From contig JANOBJ010000278.1 of assembly GCA_031411575.1 (NCBI GenBank), positions 1 to 9,227 of the forward strand: a DNA stretch of 9,227 nt, in the 5' to 3' direction. The notes below the pieces were generated by a model. The model did not search any database. It was not told the DNA's origin and was given only the letters and a program-made list of their open reading frames with translations. The stretch comes from JANOBJ01 sp031411575 (lineage in GTDB: Bacteria; Pseudomonadota; Gammaproteobacteria; Burkholderiales; Burkholderiaceae_C). Positions 7,571 through 9,227 of the stretch are shown in pieces. Position 1 is the first letter of the stretch. Each line of letters starts with the position of its first letter. The position numbers and the translations under genes were made by a program.

Positions 7571-9198
7571 TCACCCCGCGCTTTGCAGGGCCAGGCCCGC
7601 ATGCTCGCGCAACGGATGGAAATGGATCTTCGGAAACCGCTCCTGCGCCAGCCGCACATCGTAGGGCGAGGTGCACAGGTAGGCCAGCGTCTCGGCTGCG
7701 TCGTGGGCCAGCCGCTGCGGGTAGGCGTCGGTAAAGGCGCGCAGTTCGGCCGGTGTGTCGGCCGTGATCCAGCGCGCGCCGGTGTATTGGCAACCTTCCA
7801 GGCGCACATCGGCGTCGTACTCGGCCTTCAGCCGGTGCTGCACCACTTCAAACTGCAGCTGACCGACAGCACCCAGCAGCATGGGCCCGCCCACGTGCGG
7901 ACGGAACACCTGGATCGCCCCTTCCTCACCCAGTTGGGCCAGGCCCTGCTGCAACTGCTTGGTGCGCAGCGGGTTCTTGAGGATCACGGTCATGAACAGT
8001 TCGGGCGCGAAGAAGGGCAGGCCGGTGAACTGCAGGTTGGCACCATCGGTGATGGTGTCGCCCAGCTGCACGCCGCCATGGGTGGTGAATCCGATGATGT
8101 CGCCGGCGTAGGCCTCGTCCACCGATTCGCGCCGCTGGCTCAGGAAGGTCACCACCGAGGTGGGTCGCAACTCCTTGGCGGTGCGCTGCACCTTGAGCTT
8201 CATGCCCGGGGTGTACTTGCCCGAGGCCATGCGCACAAAGGCAATACGGTCGCGGTGGTTCGCATCCATGTTGGCCTGGACCTTGAAGACCACGCCCGAG
8301 AACGCCGCGTCTTCCGGGTGGATGGTTTGCTCCACAGGTTGCTTGTTGACCAGCAGTGAACTCTTGCGCGGCCCCGGTGACGGCGCCAGATCCACCAGCG
8401 CTTCCAGCACCTCCATCACGCCGAAGTTATTGACGCCTGAGCCAAAGAACACCGGGGTCTGCTTGCCCGCCAGAAAGGCTTCGCGGTCCCAGGTCGGCGA
8501 GGCGCCGGTAGCCAGTTCCATGCTGTCAGTGGCCACCTCGAATTCATGGCCAAAGCGGTTGAGCAGGTTGTCGCGGTCCGACAACGGCACGGTTTCGAAA
8601 TCCTGGGGCAGCCGCTCGGACCCGGATTCGAAGACCGTCATGGCGTGCGTACGCAGATTGATGATGCCGCCGAACGTCTTGCCCTGGCCGACTGGCCAGG
8701 TCATGGGCACGCACGGCATGCCGAGTTCGCGCTCCACCTCGTCCAGGATATCCAGTGGGTCGCGCACTTCGCGGTCCATCTTGTTGACGAAGGTGATGAT
8801 GGGGGTGTCGCGCTGACGGCAGACCTCGATCAGCCGCCGCGTCTGCGCTTCCACGCCATTGGCCGCGTCGATCACCATCAGCGCCGAATCCACCGCGGTG
8901 AGCACGCGGTAGGTGTCTTCCGAGAAGTCCTTGTGGCCGGGTGTGTCGAGCAGGTTGATGACATGGTCACGGTAGAGCATCTGCATCACCGACGAGGCCA
9001 CCGAGATGCCGCGCTGCTTCTCGATCTCCATCCAGTCGCTGGTGGCGTGGCGGCTGCCTTGCGCGCCTTCACGCTGCCCGCAATCTGGATCGCGCCGGAG
9101 AACAGCAACAGCTTTTCGGTCAGCGTGGTTTTACCCGCATCGGGGTGGGAGATGATGGCAAAGGTCCGGCGGCGCCGGGTTTCGGTTTCAAAGCTCAA
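7571..9198 (-). CDS. prfC: Peptide chain release factor 3 (RF3), frameshifted near 9052
   Basis: RF3 is a translational GTPase that ejects RF1 or RF2 from the ribosome after peptide release. The N-terminal part (9198 to about 9052) reads RRRTFAIISHPDAGKTTLTEKLLLF with P-loop HPDAGKTT, then KARKAA. The frame then shifts, and HATSDWMEIEKQRGIS and everything to the stop at 7571 lie in another frame. DTPGHKDF (G3), NKMD (G4), the EF-Tu-like domain 2 and the conserved C-terminus ending near PLREH are all present. Restoring one base gives about 542 residues, close to E. coli RF3 (529). Unrepaired, the first frame stops at 8986 after 70 residues, and an ATG at 9031 could start only a protein lacking the P-loop. 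The start is a TTG at 9198 with AGGA seven bases upstream. The frame is open to the window edge, so an earlier start is possible. Sequencing error and recent inactivation both fit. Confidence 0.93.
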
Positions 9199-9205
9199 GA
9201 TCAGG

Positions 9206-9209
9206 TCCT
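9206..9209 (-). promoter_or_regulatory. Shine-Dalgarno site supporting the TTG start of prfC
   Basis: On the minus strand AGGA is followed by seven bases (CCTGATC) and then TTG AGC TTT, the proposed first codons of prfC. The spacing is near ideal. There is no ATG in the first 40 or so codons, and the RF3 homology begins only about eight codons later (RRTFAII), so this TTG is the best visible start. The frame stays open upstream to the end of the window, so a longer N-terminus cannot be excluded. Confidence 0.5.
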
Positions 9210-9227
9210 GTTCGTGTCGCGGTGGCC

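Noticed and set aside
7583..8359. A 258-codon plus-strand open frame opposite prfC
   Set aside because: The minus-strand RF3 homology is continuous across the whole interval; this frame has a low-complexity His/Gln/Gly-rich translation and no family resemblance.
9041..9060. Programmed ribosomal frameshift in prfC
   Set aside because: Programmed shifting is known for prfB, not prfC. The site lacks a slippery heptamer, an internal Shine-Dalgarno with a stop, or an evident stimulatory hairpin; loss of one base from a short run explains it better.

Overview
The window is GC-rich and densely coding. It looks like chromosomal DNA of a betaproteobacterium, most likely Burkholderiales, family Comamonadaceae. 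Three things suggest this: a double-length UvrA of the kind I associate with Burkholderiales and some other Proteobacteria; a lipoprotein S41 peptidase and a Cof-type HAD phosphatase with proteobacterial motifs; and short interspersed repeats (ends like TAGCAAACTATGACC and GCCATTTTTGCTCAAAA) resembling those of Polaromonas, Rhodoferax and Acidovorax relatives. The placement is from memory, not from a search.

Layout. Bases 1-5109 (+) hold the C-terminal 1702 codons of a giant excinuclease UvrA. The N-terminal UvrA unit is cut by the window edge at its first zinc module. A complete second UvrA unit follows in the same frame, so the whole protein would carry four ABC ATPase domains. The other three genes lie on the minus strand and converge on uvrA. 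In transcription order they are prfC (9198-7571, peptide chain release factor 3, split by an apparent one-base deletion near 9052), an S41-family lipoprotein peptidase (7497-6046), and a HAD-IIB phosphatase (6014-5160). The gaps between them are 73 and 31 bases, so partial co-transcription is possible, with a weak candidate promoter in the 73-base gap. uvrA and the HAD gene end tail to tail across about 50 bases that contain an AT-rich hairpin and a repeat copy. No stretch over 300 bases lacks a gene.

The genes do not form one obvious pathway: DNA repair, translation termination, envelope proteolysis and a small-molecule phosphatase. The most notable signal is repeat DNA that has become protein-coding. 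An inverted repeat sits in frame in the linker between the two ATPase domains of the second UvrA unit. A different repeat sits in frame inside the HAD phosphatase, and a second copy of it supplies that gene's stop codon. I found no evidence of a new defence system, CRISPR array, prophage or complete insertion sequence.
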